Shown here piece after piece: positions 12,353 to 24,637 of a DNA stretch of 64,000 bases (position 1 is the first letter of the stretch; the number at the start of each line of letters is the position of its first letter). The notes under the pieces were generated by a model. It was not told the origin of the DNA. It ran no database searches and worked only from the letters and a program-made list of their open reading frames with translations. The DNA is from Galerina marginata (taxonomy: Eukaryota; Basidiomycota; Agaricomycetes; Agaricales; Galerinaceae): contig JAECYW010000030.1 of assembly GCA_023014335.1 (NCBI GenBank), positions 496,001-560,000 of the forward strand. Direction: 5' to 3'. The translations under genes were made by a program, and so were the position numbers.

Positions 12353-15300
12353 CTAGCGGCCCGATATCTTCGACCCCGCCCTCCCCATCGTCTGCGGCAC
12401 CTTCTCCCTCCCTCCTCCTCCCTCCCTCTCACCACCCATCAAAGCCCTCCCCATCGCCTCGCTCTCCTCCGGCACCCCACTCCCCCCCGGCGCAGCGCTC
12501 GCCGTGCGGATGCTCACCAGCACCTCTTTGCAGTACTTGAGCTTGTCCACGAGGCGCTGCATGAATTTGGCATGCTCCGGGTCTGCTTGTGCTTGGGTAT
12601 GGACCTGGGCGGAGGATGACCCTGAGGAGAGAGCGAGGGACTCGACCATGATATCGCGTAAAGACCAGCGCGTCATCTTGTAGTGCTTGTCGATGTGCGT
12701 GACGAGCAGCCCGTTGGAGGATAGGATGAGCTTGGAGTGGTCGTAGAAGTTGAACTAGAGAGGGGGGGTTGTCAGTGTTGTTGTTTGGGGAAAAGAAGAG
12801 ACGGGAGAAAGGAGAGAAAGAAAAAATCAAAAGGAGAGAAGGAGGAACAGTGCGTAATCATGAAGAGAAAAAGAGACCAAGCGAAGCCCGATTTCAGCGT
12901 CTCGGAGGGGTTGTTGGTATCCAGGATCAACGACTCCAACCAGAGTACACAAGGAAGGAAAAGAAAAAAGCACACAAAAAAGACGCTTACCTGCAACACA
13001 TCATGGCTCAACTTGAACACAATAACATGCTTCATCCTCAAATACTTCTGCACCCACTCCATCCCCCTTTCCCTCTGCGTATCCTCGAACGTATACTCGT
13101 ACTCCCCATAGAGCCGGTCCATGATGTACCGCTCGAAATGCTTCAAGAGGTACACCTTGCTTTTCAGCTCTTCCGGGTACACGTCGGCGGTGTATGATTT
13201 GCGCACGTATACGGAGCCGTGTTGGCGTGCGGAGATATAGTCAAAGTGGCTGTTCATAAAAGGAAAGGGTGAGTATATGCGCATTTTAAATAACGGGAGG
13301 GAAAGGAAGTGGAAGAGGAAAAAACGCACACTTTATCAGGACTCAACACCAAACTCGTACTATCATTAAAATGCACCCCCACACTCCCATCCGTCAGCGC
13401 GTACCCCATCCCATACTTGTTACAGTAATCCACCCAGCTCACGATGAACACCCGCTCGTCAGGGAGAGGCAGCGCCTGCCCGTCGTACCCTACCCCGCGG
13501 GGGTCGCGGAAGACACGCCCGGAGGCGCGCGCGTCGAAGGCGAGTGTGAGCGTGTGCGCGGCGGCTTCGAAGCCGTTGGGCTTGGTTGGCGCAGCTGGGG
13601 CTGAGGTTGAAGCCGCGGAGGGAGCTGGCGCTGGCGCAGCGGCGGCGGGTGCAACGTATGCGTGTCCTAAAAATAAACGGATTAGAACGAGACGAAATAG
13701 GAAATCAAAAACCCAAAAGAACAACCCACCCGCAACACCCATATTCTCCTTATCCACCACCATCCCCCTCGTCCGCGAACTAGCACTCCCATACTTCGAC
13801 TCCTGCCTCACAACAGGCTGAGCCATCGCCGGCGCCGGCGCTGGCGCCACATTCTCCACCCCATACCGCTCTCTCATCCTCTCCCTCTGGCGCGCCGCCT
13901 GATGCATAGTCGGCTTCACCGAAACAACCTCCACCTCACCCTCCCCATCCATGTCCTCGCCCTCGCCATCCTCCTCACCCTCCTCCCGGACAGGCGCCAT
14001 CTGCGCCACGATCCTCGCCTTCTGCGCCTCCAGCTCCTTTTTCCTCAACCTCATCTCTTCCTCTTCGTGATCCCCGTCGTCCGAGCTCATCGCCAGCCTC
14101 CGTCTCGTGCTTCCGCTCCCACCACCAACTGCAGCACCAGCGCCGCCGCCACCGCTAGCAGTCTCCTCGACGATCCCATCCAACCCCCTCGTAACACTCC
14201 TCCTCCCAAGCGGGCTTTCCTTGGGCTTGCCAGCAGCCGCCTGCAACTTCCTCAAAAGCGGACTATCCCTCGCCGGACCAGAAGCAGCCGTAGACGTGCC
14301 CATAACGAGCGGCTGCCTCGCCGAGCTTAGTAAGGCAGATATAGGCGAGCCAGGCTGTACGGCTTTCTGGAACTCCTTCTCCTGCTGCGCGATGCTCGTC
14401 GTGACGTTCTTCCCCGGCACGATACCGCCGTTCGAGCCGGAAGGCGGCAGTGTCGCAGCGTGCCCAGCCCCCACCCCCGCCCCCGCTCCAGCCCCAGACC
14501 CAGAAGCAGCAGGCGGAGCCATCGCAGAATAATCAACATCCAACAACGCATACTTCCTCAGCCTCTTCAAATTAACCTCCGACGCCGCCCTCGACACGTG
14601 CCCGAAATTCGGGGGCGCATCGTGTGCGGACGTCGGGATGTACGCGGGGACGGGGCCGTGTGTGAAGAACTCGTGGTCTACGATCTCGTGGAGGGTTGGG
14701 CGCTGGGACGGGTCGGGCGTGAGGATGAGGGAGATGAGGTGTTGGGCGGCGGAGGAGATGATGCGGTCTTGGGGGAATTCGTATTCGTTGTCTCGGATTC
14801 GTCTGGAAGGAAAAAAAGGGGTGGGTGAGTAAGGAGGACGAGAGGAGGGGGAGAGGAGGGGAAGGCTTACTTGTAGATAGCCTTAACATCCTTCGTCTGG
14901 AACGGCGGACGCCCCACCACAAGCGTATACAAAATAACCCCCACACTCCACGTATCCACCTCAAAACTATGCCCATTCGCCGTATCAAACAACACCTCGG
15001 GGGCAATATAATTCGGCGTCCCGCAAATCGTCTTCTTCCTCTCTCCCTCATTCTCAATCAACGCCGCCAGCCCAAAGTCGCCCACCTTCACATTCATATT
15101 CGCGTCCAAGAACAAGTTTCCTAATTTGAGATCGCGGTGGATGACTTGGTGCGCGTGCATGTAGTGGCACGCGCCGATGAGCTGCACCATGAAGAAGCGG
15201 GCTTCGGGCTCGGTGAAGCGCCGGCGGCGGCGGAGCATGTCCATTAGGGAGCCGGAGGTGCAGAGTTCGAGGGTCATGTAGACGTTGTCGGTGTCTTCGA

Positions 15301-16088
15301 AGCAGTCTTGGAAGTGCACGATGTTGGGGTGTTCGAGGGAGCGGTGGATTTTGATTTCTGCGTAGAGCTGCAAGGGGTGTTAGTTTTTGGGGGAAGGGGG
15401 ACAGGGGGTGGGGACGTACTTTGGTTTTAGCTTTTTTAGTTTTGAGGGAGGATTTGGTGACGACCTTACATGCGAGACGGGACCCTCGTGGGTCTTTTAC
15501 TTCGTATACTCTTGCGAAACCGCCCTGAAAACTCCAAAGTCAGCATCAACATCAAAACAGTCAACCAAAACAAGTGCTACAACGAGCTGTCTCTTCAAGC
15601 CACAGGAAAATCATGGCAATTACGACAACGCAAAACCCAAAACATCACATAACGAGAGAGAAAACCAAGCTCACCTCTCCAAGAAACCCAACCCGCTGGA
15701 ACTGCATCCTCCCCGTCTTATCCATGATCACCTTCGGCGGGGACGGCGGAGTCGTCTTACTATTCTGTCTAGGAAGCGGCGGGGAGGCAGGCGCCTTAGT
15801 GGGCACGTTCGGGGGCGGAGGGGCGGCTTCCTTCTCTTTCTCCTTCTGCTGGTGATGGTGGTGGTGAGCAGCAGCAACGGCGGTGGCGGGGTGGTGCTGA
15901 TACTCCTTATGCGCATGTGGCTGAGCGTAGGCCTGTGCCTGCGCCTGCGCCTGTGCATGAGAAGCGTATCCCTGGTTCACCTGGTGGTTCACAGCGTTCC
16001 CTAGCGGGTTCCTCCTCGTCGTCGTGGTGGGCATGGCCGGCACCGGCGGGGGCGGGGGCGCCATCGCCCTGCTATAAGTCTGATACAT
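12353..16088 (-). CDS. plo1: Polo-like protein kinase (Plo1/Cdc5)
   Basis: Seven exons (16088-15675, 15524-15420, 15367-14871, 14802-13730, 13666-13330, 13249-12991, 12754-12353) join in phase to 855 aa. After a 130-aa low-complexity N-terminus rich in Pro, Gln, Ala and His comes a kinase domain: glycine loop [14 protein letters not shown], lysine in [14 protein letters not shown] (Asp about 252), DFG (about 270) and activation loop [13 protein letters not shown] (Thr about 286). A long Ala/Gly/Pro-rich linker leads to polo box 1 ([19 protein letters not shown]) and polo box 2 ([24 protein letters not shown]). Polo kinases act at spindle poles and the division site in mitotic entry, exit and cytokinesis. 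The call is firm. Only the length of the N-terminal extension and linker is unusual. Confidence 0.95.
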
Positions 16089-16250
16089 CTTCTATCTTCT
16101 TCCGTGTGGCGGTGGTCCAAGTGCCTGAGAGAGAGAGAGTAAGGCCTAACGCCCGTAGATCACCAAAAGCTGGGGTATGTGCGAGGGGAGGCGGACGGTC
16201 ACTGACTGACTGACGGTTCCAAACTAGAGTGGTTCAATTTCAACCACGAG

Positions 16251-16319
16251 GTAAACGCGTTTTGTTCGTGTGTCACGTGGGGGTGTGGGTCATGTGCGAG
16301 TCAACGGACCGTGACGCGT
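16251..16319. promoter_or_regulatory. Possible cell-cycle elements upstream of the Polo gene
   Basis: Between the Polo ATG (16088) and the transposon (16385) lie a forkhead-type core GTAAAC (16251-16256) overlapping an MluI box ACGCGT (16255-16260), an E-box CACGTG (16274-16279) and a second ACGCGT (16314-16319). In yeasts, MluI boxes bind the G1/S factor MBF, and forkhead sites drive mitotic genes including Polo kinases. Use here is inferred from motif and place only. Confidence 0.4.
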
Positions 16320-16334
16320 TTTTTTTTCTTTTTC

Positions 16335-16374
16335 GGGTTGGGTGTTTGGTTGAGGGGGTGGGACAAATAATGTC
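16335..16374 (+). repeat. Left fragment of repeat family R, copy A (cut by the MULE)
   Basis: This 40-bp stretch (TGTTTGG..GAGGGGG.TGGGACAAATAAT) matches 32705-32740 nearly base for base. Copy A of the repeat continues beyond the transposon from 24628, so the MULE appears to have landed inside it. Confidence 0.45.
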
Positions 16375-16384
16375 GATGGGCTGC
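16375..16384 (+). repeat. Left 10-bp target site duplication of the MULE
   Basis: GATGGGCTGC, repeated exactly at 24628-24637. Duplications of 8-11 bp are typical of Mutator-like elements. Confidence 0.88.
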
Positions 16385-16438
16385 AGTTAGCCACTTTCCG
16401 CCGCAAACTTAAAATTCTTTTGGGAAGGCACAGCCACC
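16385..16438 (+). repeat. Left terminal inverted repeat of the MULE
   Basis: It begins AGTTAGCCACTTTCCGCCGC and matches the reverse complement of 24574-24627 with a few mismatches, mostly in the first 9 bases. Confidence 0.88.
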
Positions 16439-16655
16439 CGACTAAAACGCGCCTTTGTTGATTCGACACGATTGTTTGGCTCCGCAACCCAAAACGGTTG
16501 CTGACGGCTACGTCTTCCCGCCCATTGTTCTTGAACGCCTGCTCGCCGTACAAAAGTATGACACCCTACACCCAATGTCGGTAATACAAATCTATTAAGA
16601 AACAAAAATGTCTGCGTAGCCATACAAAACAAAGTGCTAGAGGTAACAACAAGAG

Positions 16656-19348
16656 TTACTGATAAAAATATGTTTTCTCCCGGTAGTACGAGCGCGGCGG
16701 TGGTGGATTGAGGTTTTGCGGCACTATTACCATTGAAGGCACCTGATTTGCACTGCCTACGGGTATAGAAGGTGCTGGATGACCAACGTGCAATGCGGGG
16801 AGCTGAATCACGATGCCTTTTGGTGGTGGTGGTGGTGGTGGTGGCGGCGGCAGCGGGGCAGGCACAGAGCTTTGCGGTGCAGATGTTGCACGTCATTAAC
16901 GGTAAAAAATCAGGATGAGCGAGGGACTTACGTGGGTACCCTCATTAAACCAACCTCCAATGAAACCTTCTTCGCCTTCTTCCCGCTCTGCTCGCCGGCT
17001 CCATAGGCGTCGCCAATCCGCTTTTTTCGACCTTTCTTTGCCGGCATCATGGTATCTCGAGTTTCCGGCCATGAATTCAGGTTGGGCGAGAGGCGTTTTG
17101 CTGCTGGGAGAAGTTGACGCACATGAAAGAGTGAGAGTTCGTTGTCAAGTAGCCGTTCTAGGTCCTCCGAGCCGCCATGGTCGGTACCCAAGTCATGCCG
17201 CATACAGGCTGCAAGTGTCTCTAGCTTTTCGATGATACGCAGTCGGTTGTGTGCGCTTTCTTGACGCTCCAAGTTGGTGACATCTCCAAATCCACCATCA
17301 GAAAGCACCGCAGAATTTTCAGTAGGTGGGTGAAAGACCAGGTCATCGAGAGAAGGCGAAGACAGTGAGACCGCTTCAAGAGTAAGAGCCTCCAGTCCCA
17401 GAGAAGTGGCGTCGTCTGAGGATGGGAAATACCTTTGAACAGCGGAGATATGTTTGCAAAAACTTATCTCAGGGTAGCCCCGACATGTGCAAGTGTACGC
17501 CAGGATGTCAACGTCGTAGAATATCCCCGCAGTAGATGAAGACTGGATGCGATAGACAGGCTCTGCCGGGTCAGGCTGAGTGATACAACAGTCAGGAATT
17601 TGGAGGCTGCGCTCAAGAATAGCTTTGCGCTTCCGGACTTCAAGATCTGGGCCTTCCATACCAATATACTCACGGCGATCCTTGAGCGAGTAGTATTCGA
17701 CGACTTTACACAGCAAGATATACAGGAGGTGGTCGAGGCGGCGATTCCGGCGGCTTTCAAGGAACTTGCCCTTGAGGACATGATGCCAACTATCAGTTGA
17801 ATCATTAGAACGATGAATATTGGACATTAAGACAAGACTTACGCTTCCAAAAGCATATTTGTGTCGCTTTTCTCATAGATTTGACGGTCCTTTCGGTAGA
17901 CACCAGACCACATGACAAGAAACTCGTCCGTCATCCAGTACTCGACTAAATAGTCCAGAAAGTCAGCAGGAGCAAGCTCCTGGATCTCGACCCAAGCCAC
18001 CTCGAATGCTTTTGGGCACTCGATACGAATCCAAGCTTTCAGTTTTGTCCAGAGAAGGGGGTGTTGCGAAATAACAAGATGCTGTTGCCACGCGTGAAGT
18101 ACATGCCACCAGCAAAGTAACATTTTTGAAGAACGAAAGTGGCGCAACAGCGCCTTGATTTGCGCGAGATCGCGGTCACTCATCAGCCAGCGAGGAATAA
18201 TAAGCGGACTCCGGCCGCGTACAAGGAAAATAAAATACCCTATTGTTTCAGCCGTCCCATTCGATGCAATCATCCACGCAATAGGAATACCTGGTAGCAT
18301 ATTAAATCAACGCGCGCCTTGGCAAAAAAAGTCATCTAGTAGAAACACCCACCGTGACCCCATTTGTTGCGAACGAGTAAAGTCGTCAAAGTCATGTTCT
18401 CGTACATGGTCGTATTATGAGTACCATCAGAAAATAGAATGTTTGAGCCATGTTCGACATATTTTTTACGTTGCCAAGGAGTTTGAATCATCAGCGTGAA
18501 GGTGTCAGGTCGCAGGTCCGATCCAGGAGGGACGGGACAGGCCTTTGATTTGAAACCGAGAAGGCTATCCACAGCACGAAGCTTATTTACCCATTCAAGT
18601 ACCGAAAAGCCATCATCCTTGTTCAGACGGACCAGTTCAGCTTGGACAGCTTTTTCGATCCGCCGGACATCGGCGAGAACTGCAAAGTTATTGCGGTGGG
18701 GCTGAATTTCGCCAAGCTCGTGAAATCTGACGGTATCGATATCGGGCGTGGTTTCCAGACCGCGGTGGAGCAAGTCGAGCTATCAAACAGTTAATTGACT
18801 GATTGAACATAAAAAAAGTGTAGACGTACGATGTGACCAGAATCTACCTTTCCACGAACCATACCAGCAATCCAGTTTCGCGTTTTGAGTGAGAGCCGTG
18901 TGTATTTTATGTTATCCTGACCAATTGGGTGATCGTGATCCGAGCGATACTTCCCAAGGACATTGTCAATCCCATGGTATGTCTTCACAACAAGGGAGCA
19001 AGCACAGTCGGTCAATTTGCTGTCAACCTTACGTTCCCACTCAGGATGCTTTGCCGTGTAGTGTTTCCGTCCACCAGTTCCGGCCCGCGCGCAGACATAT
19101 TGAATCCTTTCGATGTACCGCTCTCCTCCGCTAATAGTCTTCACTTTTCGAAGTTCAATTGACAGGTTTTCTTCTTCCTTTTCCAGAAATCGCTCGAAGG
19201 CTCCCCAAGATATCCAAGCACAGTTATACTTCCCGGATCGCCGGTCGCTTTCGTAGTCTCCGTATCTGACCTTCGGCTCAGGTGGGCACACAGGTCCGAA
19301 ATTCAGGATGCCAAGACCAGATGAAAAGTCCGTATGTGCGTCGCTCAA
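16656..19348 (-). CDS. MULE transposase with SWIM zinc finger
   Basis: Exons cover about 19348-18832, 18782-18353, 18299-17873 and 17822-16928, plus a likely proline-rich last exon ending at 16656. The junctions after GHI, after GHG and after LLEA keep phase. The N-terminal part has a WRKY/FAR1-like zinc-binding pattern (CACSLVVKTYHG..SDHDHPIG). The MULE catalytic core follows: first acid in LFSDGTHNTT, PIAWMIASN, second acid in LMSDRDLAQIKALL, then CWWHVLHAW. A SWIM finger CTCRGYPEISFCKH and a (P)10 tail close the protein. The transposase cuts and moves the element by its inverted ends. No stop breaks the core, so it may be functional. The first exon is not resolved; the frame stays open upstream of 19348 towards an acceptor near 19410. 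Confidence 0.85.
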
Positions 19349-19636
19349 GGGGTTCTCGGGATCTATATACCGGACCCGGGGTTGGGTGGTTGGTTCGGCC
19401 GTCAGGCCGCTAAAAATTTTTTTGACCTACCTATTTTTTGGTGTAAAAATGGCTCAAACGACTGTTAAAAGTTACCAGAGAACATATAGACTCCAATATT
19501 GACTATTTACTGCACTCCAGACCATGAAATAGGTAAAGAGAGGAACAAAATAACATTGGAGATAAGCTTAAGATAACGATTAGATGAAGATCACGTTGCA
19601 GATAAGTAAAATATATCATGATAATCCTGGTGCAAA

Positions 19637-22600
19637 ATGCATCGAAAGCAAAGAAAACGCGTTAAAGGACTCGGAGAACACTGCGACAGGATGGCATCGG
19701 AAGGACCAGTGAGTCTACTTGAAGTCAATATAAAGATCAGATTACTCATACAAAACGCGACTTCCTCATATTTATAGGTCGTAATACCAGTGATTCAAGT
19801 TGACAGTGAAGGATACGTAACCTGTCCGGACTGCGGCGCAAAGAAGAAATGTGGGACGGCAGGTGTCGAGAACATCATGAAGAACCACCGCGGCACGAAG
19901 ATCTGCAAGGATACACAAGCTAAAAGGGACAGGAACGGCAAAAAAATGAAAGAGGGCTCACTCCTCAGCTTTATGCGACCGCGTTCAACAGCGGTGCCAA
20001 GTACAGTCAATGCAGAACGAGTACAGCAAGATCCACGCATTGAAATCCCTTTGGCGTCATCAAGTCAGCTTAGATCTGGATCAGAAAAGGAGAAAACTCG
20101 CATGAAATCTGTGTTTGTGCAGGAACTGCGAAGAATCTCGATGGCCCTACCCACGACGATTCCTGAAGCAACAGGGACGGATTTGTTGTCGCAGTTTGCC
20201 AGTCCGTTGCAGCATGACAATCCCGACGTTTCGGCAGATGACCTGTGGGAGGAGGTTTTGAACCCGTTCTTGAAGACGACATTGGGCTGGAATGCAGAGT
20301 TCGACTTAGAAGCAGTGATTCGGCGAGGAAGGTTGGGGTTCGATGCAGTGGTTGAGTTTGTGGCACATTTCGTGGAGATACGAGGGGTGGAAGAGGTGCT
20401 TTTTGAAGGGAAACTGGCCCATTTGATTGAATGTGCTAAGAAAATGTTGTCAGTACCATTTCAACGTAACCCGCATTCAGATCTGACATCAGAGAGCAAG
20501 GTGCATTACCAACAAAACAACAGAGGATGGATCGCCGCCGACAATTGATGTAATCAACATCGACACAGAAATCGAGGAAGACTCCATCGAAATCGTCACG
20601 CCAGGTGCTAGGTTAGCTATGGAACCTGAAGCTACAAAGACGAGGGGAAATTCAACGATGTCAACTTGTAAAGGGTATATGCCAAACCTTCCTGGCGGTC
20701 GATCACCCCATGGGGCGTATCCATTTGCAATCCACAGCACTCGTAACCCCCCTCCGTGGTCCTACTCTGTCCGTGGCAATATCTTGGCTCTGTTCGCAGA
20801 CAGATGTCGTGGAATATGCGCCAGAACCGCCAGTTGCTGCCCGGAATGTCAAAGCATTGGAAGAAGTGAAAGATTAGAAGAAATCCTCAACAGGATGGAG
20901 CACGGAGTTCACGAGAACGCACCATTTGTTTACCATGGAATTGATGGCCTCATCCGTCTCCTACAACGCAAAACCGAACAGATTGACTTCCACAAATTAA
21001 AGGGACTCAATCAAGCACGCAGTCTTCTCCGGAAGATGTCTGGTCACTTCCGAGGACACCTTCGACGCTGAGCGTTGGTGAAGGCCATTCTCCAGGATTT
21101 TTAAACCTTCGTGAGGCCCTCTGGATATTCGGAAAACTTCTTTTCCATACTGTGTTTCCCTATGTCTGCGTTGACCTGTCCCTGTCGGAGCAGCTTGAAC
21201 ATCTGAGTGCTGCTGCGCACCTTTATTTGCTACTTTTTCGACGTGGTGGGAAGGCCTTTATACCCACTGACCTCTACATAGATCTGATGATCATGATCAA
21301 GAATGTGTACTTTTGCGTGGCCAAAGCAAAGGTTGATAATCCTCTTGGGTCGTTCTGGATCATCTTATTGGGAACGGATCGGTTAGAAGAGCTGTTTGGC
21401 ATTCTTCGTACCATGGTTGGCAACGACGTCAATCTGGACATTCTTCAATTAGCCGAACGAATTAGCGGAACTACAGAGGTTGCGAACATCTTCGCAAAAT
21501 ATCCGGAATGGGATCGCGCACCTCGTCGCCTCAAATTGCCATCACTGACACGGAACTCGGGTGAAATCACAGCAAAATCTGATCATATTAAGCCTGGCAC
21601 CTGGGTAGGAAATGTAAAGCTCAGTGACGTCTCTCTACAAACCTCATGGAGACGCGGCCGGCGTTTAATCGAGCAAGAATTCCCCGAGTCTTCAAACGCG
21701 TTTAAGGAAATGGAAGCCAAGAAGGACATTACAATATTATCACCATCTGGCACGCTTCTCGTCAACATCCCCCTACCAGACGACGATATCGACGAAAGTC
21801 TGGAAGAGGTTTTACAACCGCTACCAACCCGGGTAGAAACTCCATCTGCCTCCCGATACGCGGCTGATACTCGAGTTGAGGTGGAAGATGGGCTTGCTGA
21901 TGAACTGTCCAATGCGTCAATCGGTGAATCGCAGCAGGAGCCAACTGGCACGAGATTACTAAAATTCCAGGGTCAAGATATGTCCAAAGAGAAAGCCCTC
22001 AGGCTTTACAGCAAATATCGCAACACACCGGGGTCCATGGATAGGCTAAAACGAGTTCGAGGGGATGAGCGCCATTTAAACCCTGGGGCGGAAAATCATA
22101 GCGCGTACTCACCCAGAATTATCGATGTCAACGGAACCGCCGAATCCGACTTGATTATTTCGGATCCGGTCGCAAGCCTGTTGCGTTGTGATGGTCGCGT
22201 TTGGTTGTGCATTGGTGAGGTAAACGGAATGAAGGTCGACGGAAAGCCCGTCGACTGCGTCAATTGTGACCTTTTGATGGAATCCACCGTCTTAATTTCG
22301 TATCAAATTCTGGGCCTGCGACCATCGGATTCTCAGGACGATCCAACGTTGAAGTCAGACTGGAGGACATACCCGATCAAAGAGCATACATTCACTGCTC
22401 CAGGACGATTAATCCAACCTATCGATCCGAACACATCAACGCCGACATCAATAAAGGACGCAATATTTTATTTGTTGGATAGCCGCTTTCTTGTTGCTCT
22501 TGCAGCTAGCCTTTTCGAAAGTCTGAGGCCTTCGGACATCAAGTCAGTCCCGAAAATTGGGCTTGGAATTGAATTCCCTTACCGTGAACGGCTGGGTGCG

Positions 22601-24077
22601 TCCGCAGAAAATCAAAAAATGACATTTATTGATATGCAACCTTATGGTTTTTGTTAGGAAAAGCGTGTTTCCTTTGCGAGAAAGGTGTACTCACTGGAAG
22701 TGTCAACCTTGACGGCGGAGATTCCATCACATGCCCATCCTGCACATCGCCATCCGTCTCCCTCGACCTCAGCAAAGGGCCACGTCTCCTCGAACATTTT
22801 GGCGCGCACATTTTGTTCGACCAAAATATAAACCGTGTGGATGAACCTTGTGGTCTTTGTCTACGGCCAGCTGCCCTGTGCCATTACTACCTAAAAAAAG
22901 GGAGAGGTCTCAATGGAAAGCTGAAGGTAGATAAGGATAGAACACGATCTTGCCTGATAACGTCCACGTTTTCGTACACCATCGCTTCGGCCTCAACACC
23001 ATCTTCTCCTTGCTCAAATGTCCCCGTTCTCTGTCCTCTCTGCTCAAAGCTCGAGCCTGCAGTGTGGCGCTACAATCTCAGTCATCATTTCAGTGCCGCC
23101 CATCCGAATGCTGACCTTAGAAAATACACTCACTTATGGGAGCTTTCGGAATTCGAAACCGACGAGATGGAAACGATATGGGACGCCCGTCAGCGCGTGG
23201 TGGTTAAACGACCTCGAAAATCAAAAATACCTCCTCTTGTCATCTCGGAAGCCCATCGTTCCCAAATTCCTAAAGAGTATGTTGACTATCGATTGCAGTC
23301 AGTCGGAAACTGATTAATTTCTCTTCCAGTGACGGCGGAAAAGGAAAAGAACGAGAGAAAGAGCTGTTGACAAGTGACTCGGAAGACGACGGCAGTCATG
23401 AAGGTTTAGAAGATCAGCAATCGGAGTCCGAGTCCGATTCTGATTCGGACAGCCCAGTGGATAGAAGCGAGACTTCTGAATTGTCGATGCCAGACACACA
23501 GACTCAAACTGACAGCTTGGGTGATGAGCTAACCACCGAAATTCACGCGCCCATCATAGACGGCTCGCAATCGGATGGCCACTCCTTGCAAATAAGCTCA
23601 GTGAGTCGCGAAATGCACACACAATCTAGGAAGTAATAAATTTATTTAATTAGAACATACCAAACCAGCCGGAACAAAGAGAACTGGACGAAAATACCAG
23701 CAGCAATTCGACAAACATGGAAGTGGAGGCCGAGGAGCCCTCAGCAGTTCTTGGTATTGCAAGCCAGGCTAGTAACGGACCCTCAGGGAGACGAGAGCGT
23801 CACAAGAGAAACCTTGTTCTTGATGATTGTCTCTGCGGAGACCGAGTGGACCCTTCTGCAAGCAATGCAATTCAGTGCAAGCGCAATGGATGCGAGACGG
23901 TATGGGTGAGTAACTTGCCTCATATCACTTTATTCTATTGCAGTCCTTTGTAACTCACGCTAAATGATTTAGTACCACTTGTCGTGTGTCTCGCTTGACC
24001 AGGGACAGAGAAACTGGGTGTGCGAGGCTTGTGGGACGTCAAGGGCAGGACGAGGCGGAAAACTTGCACGGCGATGA
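19637..24077 (+). CDS. MULE cargo gene: zinc-finger / central domain / PHD-finger protein
   Basis: Multi-exon gene divergent from the transposase. Exon 1 (19637-19708, starting MHRKQRKR) joins exon 2 at 19778. Exon 2 has a CPDCGAKKKC..H..C zinc-finger-like motif. Later exons run to about 21000, about 21010-22593, 22657-23278, 23331-23600, 23655-23906 and 23973-24077. The central part contains FWIILLGTDRLEELFGILR and GNDVNLDILQL, recalling transposase C-terminal regions but not enough to name a family. Next come CxxC pairs, an acidic serine-rich stretch and a C-terminal PHD finger (CLCG..CKRNGCETVWYHLSCV..WVCEACG) with a basic end. PHD fingers read histone tails, so it may guide the transposon in chromatin; that is inference. 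The exon joint near 20990 is unsure, and the gene could be a second transposase-related protein. Confidence 0.72.
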
Positions 24078-24573
24078 CATCATATTTCCTAATATAGACA
24101 TGTGCCTGATTACGTTGGCCGGTTGGTTCAGCGAAAGTCCACTAAAAAAAAATCGGAACCCCAGGTGCAATTTTTTAATTTTCGAACCCCCTTGGCGTCG
24201 CTTCCAAAGAAAGATCCAGGGTCGGGCTGAACAAGTTGAAAGGTGCCAAGAGACATCTAAATGACGCAAACGAGCATTTAGACTGGGCGAGGCAAAGACA
24301 TGGTGAGGTGACCAACAGCATACAAGTTAAAGCCGTCTTCAGAAACAAAGGTGTCCGACGCCCAGAGGTGAATTAAGAGAAGAGGTGGCCTGTAGTCATA
24401 GAATAGAATAATATATAGACGTGCTCGTGAACCAGCAAGAGCGGGTATATGGCCTGGGTAAACTCAAAGACGCATGTACGGCGAAGGAAGACGCGTCGAA
24501 CGCGAATGCAAGTTCGTCGCGTGCTAACCACATGATCAAATTATGACAAAGTATCCCGACGCTCTATTTTTAC
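24078..24573. other. Tail of the MULE after the cargo gene
   Basis: Between the cargo stop and the right inverted repeat. A short lysine/glutamate-rich coding-like stretch (NKLKGAKRHLNDANEHLDW) ends with a TAA near 24376. It may be an alternative last exon or a remnant. Confidence 0.4.
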
Positions 24574-24627
24574 CTGGTGGCTGTGTTTCCCAAAAGAATT
24601 TAAAGTTTGCGGCGGAAACTCAAAAGT
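24574..24627 (-). repeat. Right terminal inverted repeat of the MULE
   Basis: On the minus strand it begins ACTTTTGAGTTTCCGCCGC, then runs in parallel with the left end. The 10-bp duplication follows directly. Confidence 0.88.
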
Positions 24628-24637
24628 GATGGGCTGC
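24628..24637 (+). repeat. Right 10-bp target site duplication of the MULE
   Basis: GATGGGCTGC, identical to 16375-16384. Confidence 0.88.

Larger units (their letters stand above)
16385..24627. mobile_element. Mutator-like (MULE) DNA transposon, 8243 bp, with cargo gene
   Basis: The inverted ends (16385-16438 and 24574-24627) match over about 52 bp around TTTCCGCCGCAAACTT, AATTCTTTTGGGAA and CACAGCCACC. They are flanked by a perfect 10-bp duplication, GATGGGCTGC. Inside are a MULE transposase on the minus strand (16656-19348) and a divergent plus-strand gene (19637-24077), sharing a promoter region of about 300 bp. Both genes keep long open exons, so the element looks recent and may be active. 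It lies 287-296 bp upstream of the Polo kinase ATG. Confidence 0.88.

Noticed and set aside
12108..12619. Pro/Ser/Arg-rich plus-strand frames at the Polo gene end
   Set aside because: Reverse-strand shadows of the last Polo exon and its downstream region; composition only.
13371..14828. Several plus-strand frames across the Polo linker
   Set aside because: Opposite a GC-rich Ala/Gly/Pro linker, which keeps all frames open; no independent splice or domain signal.
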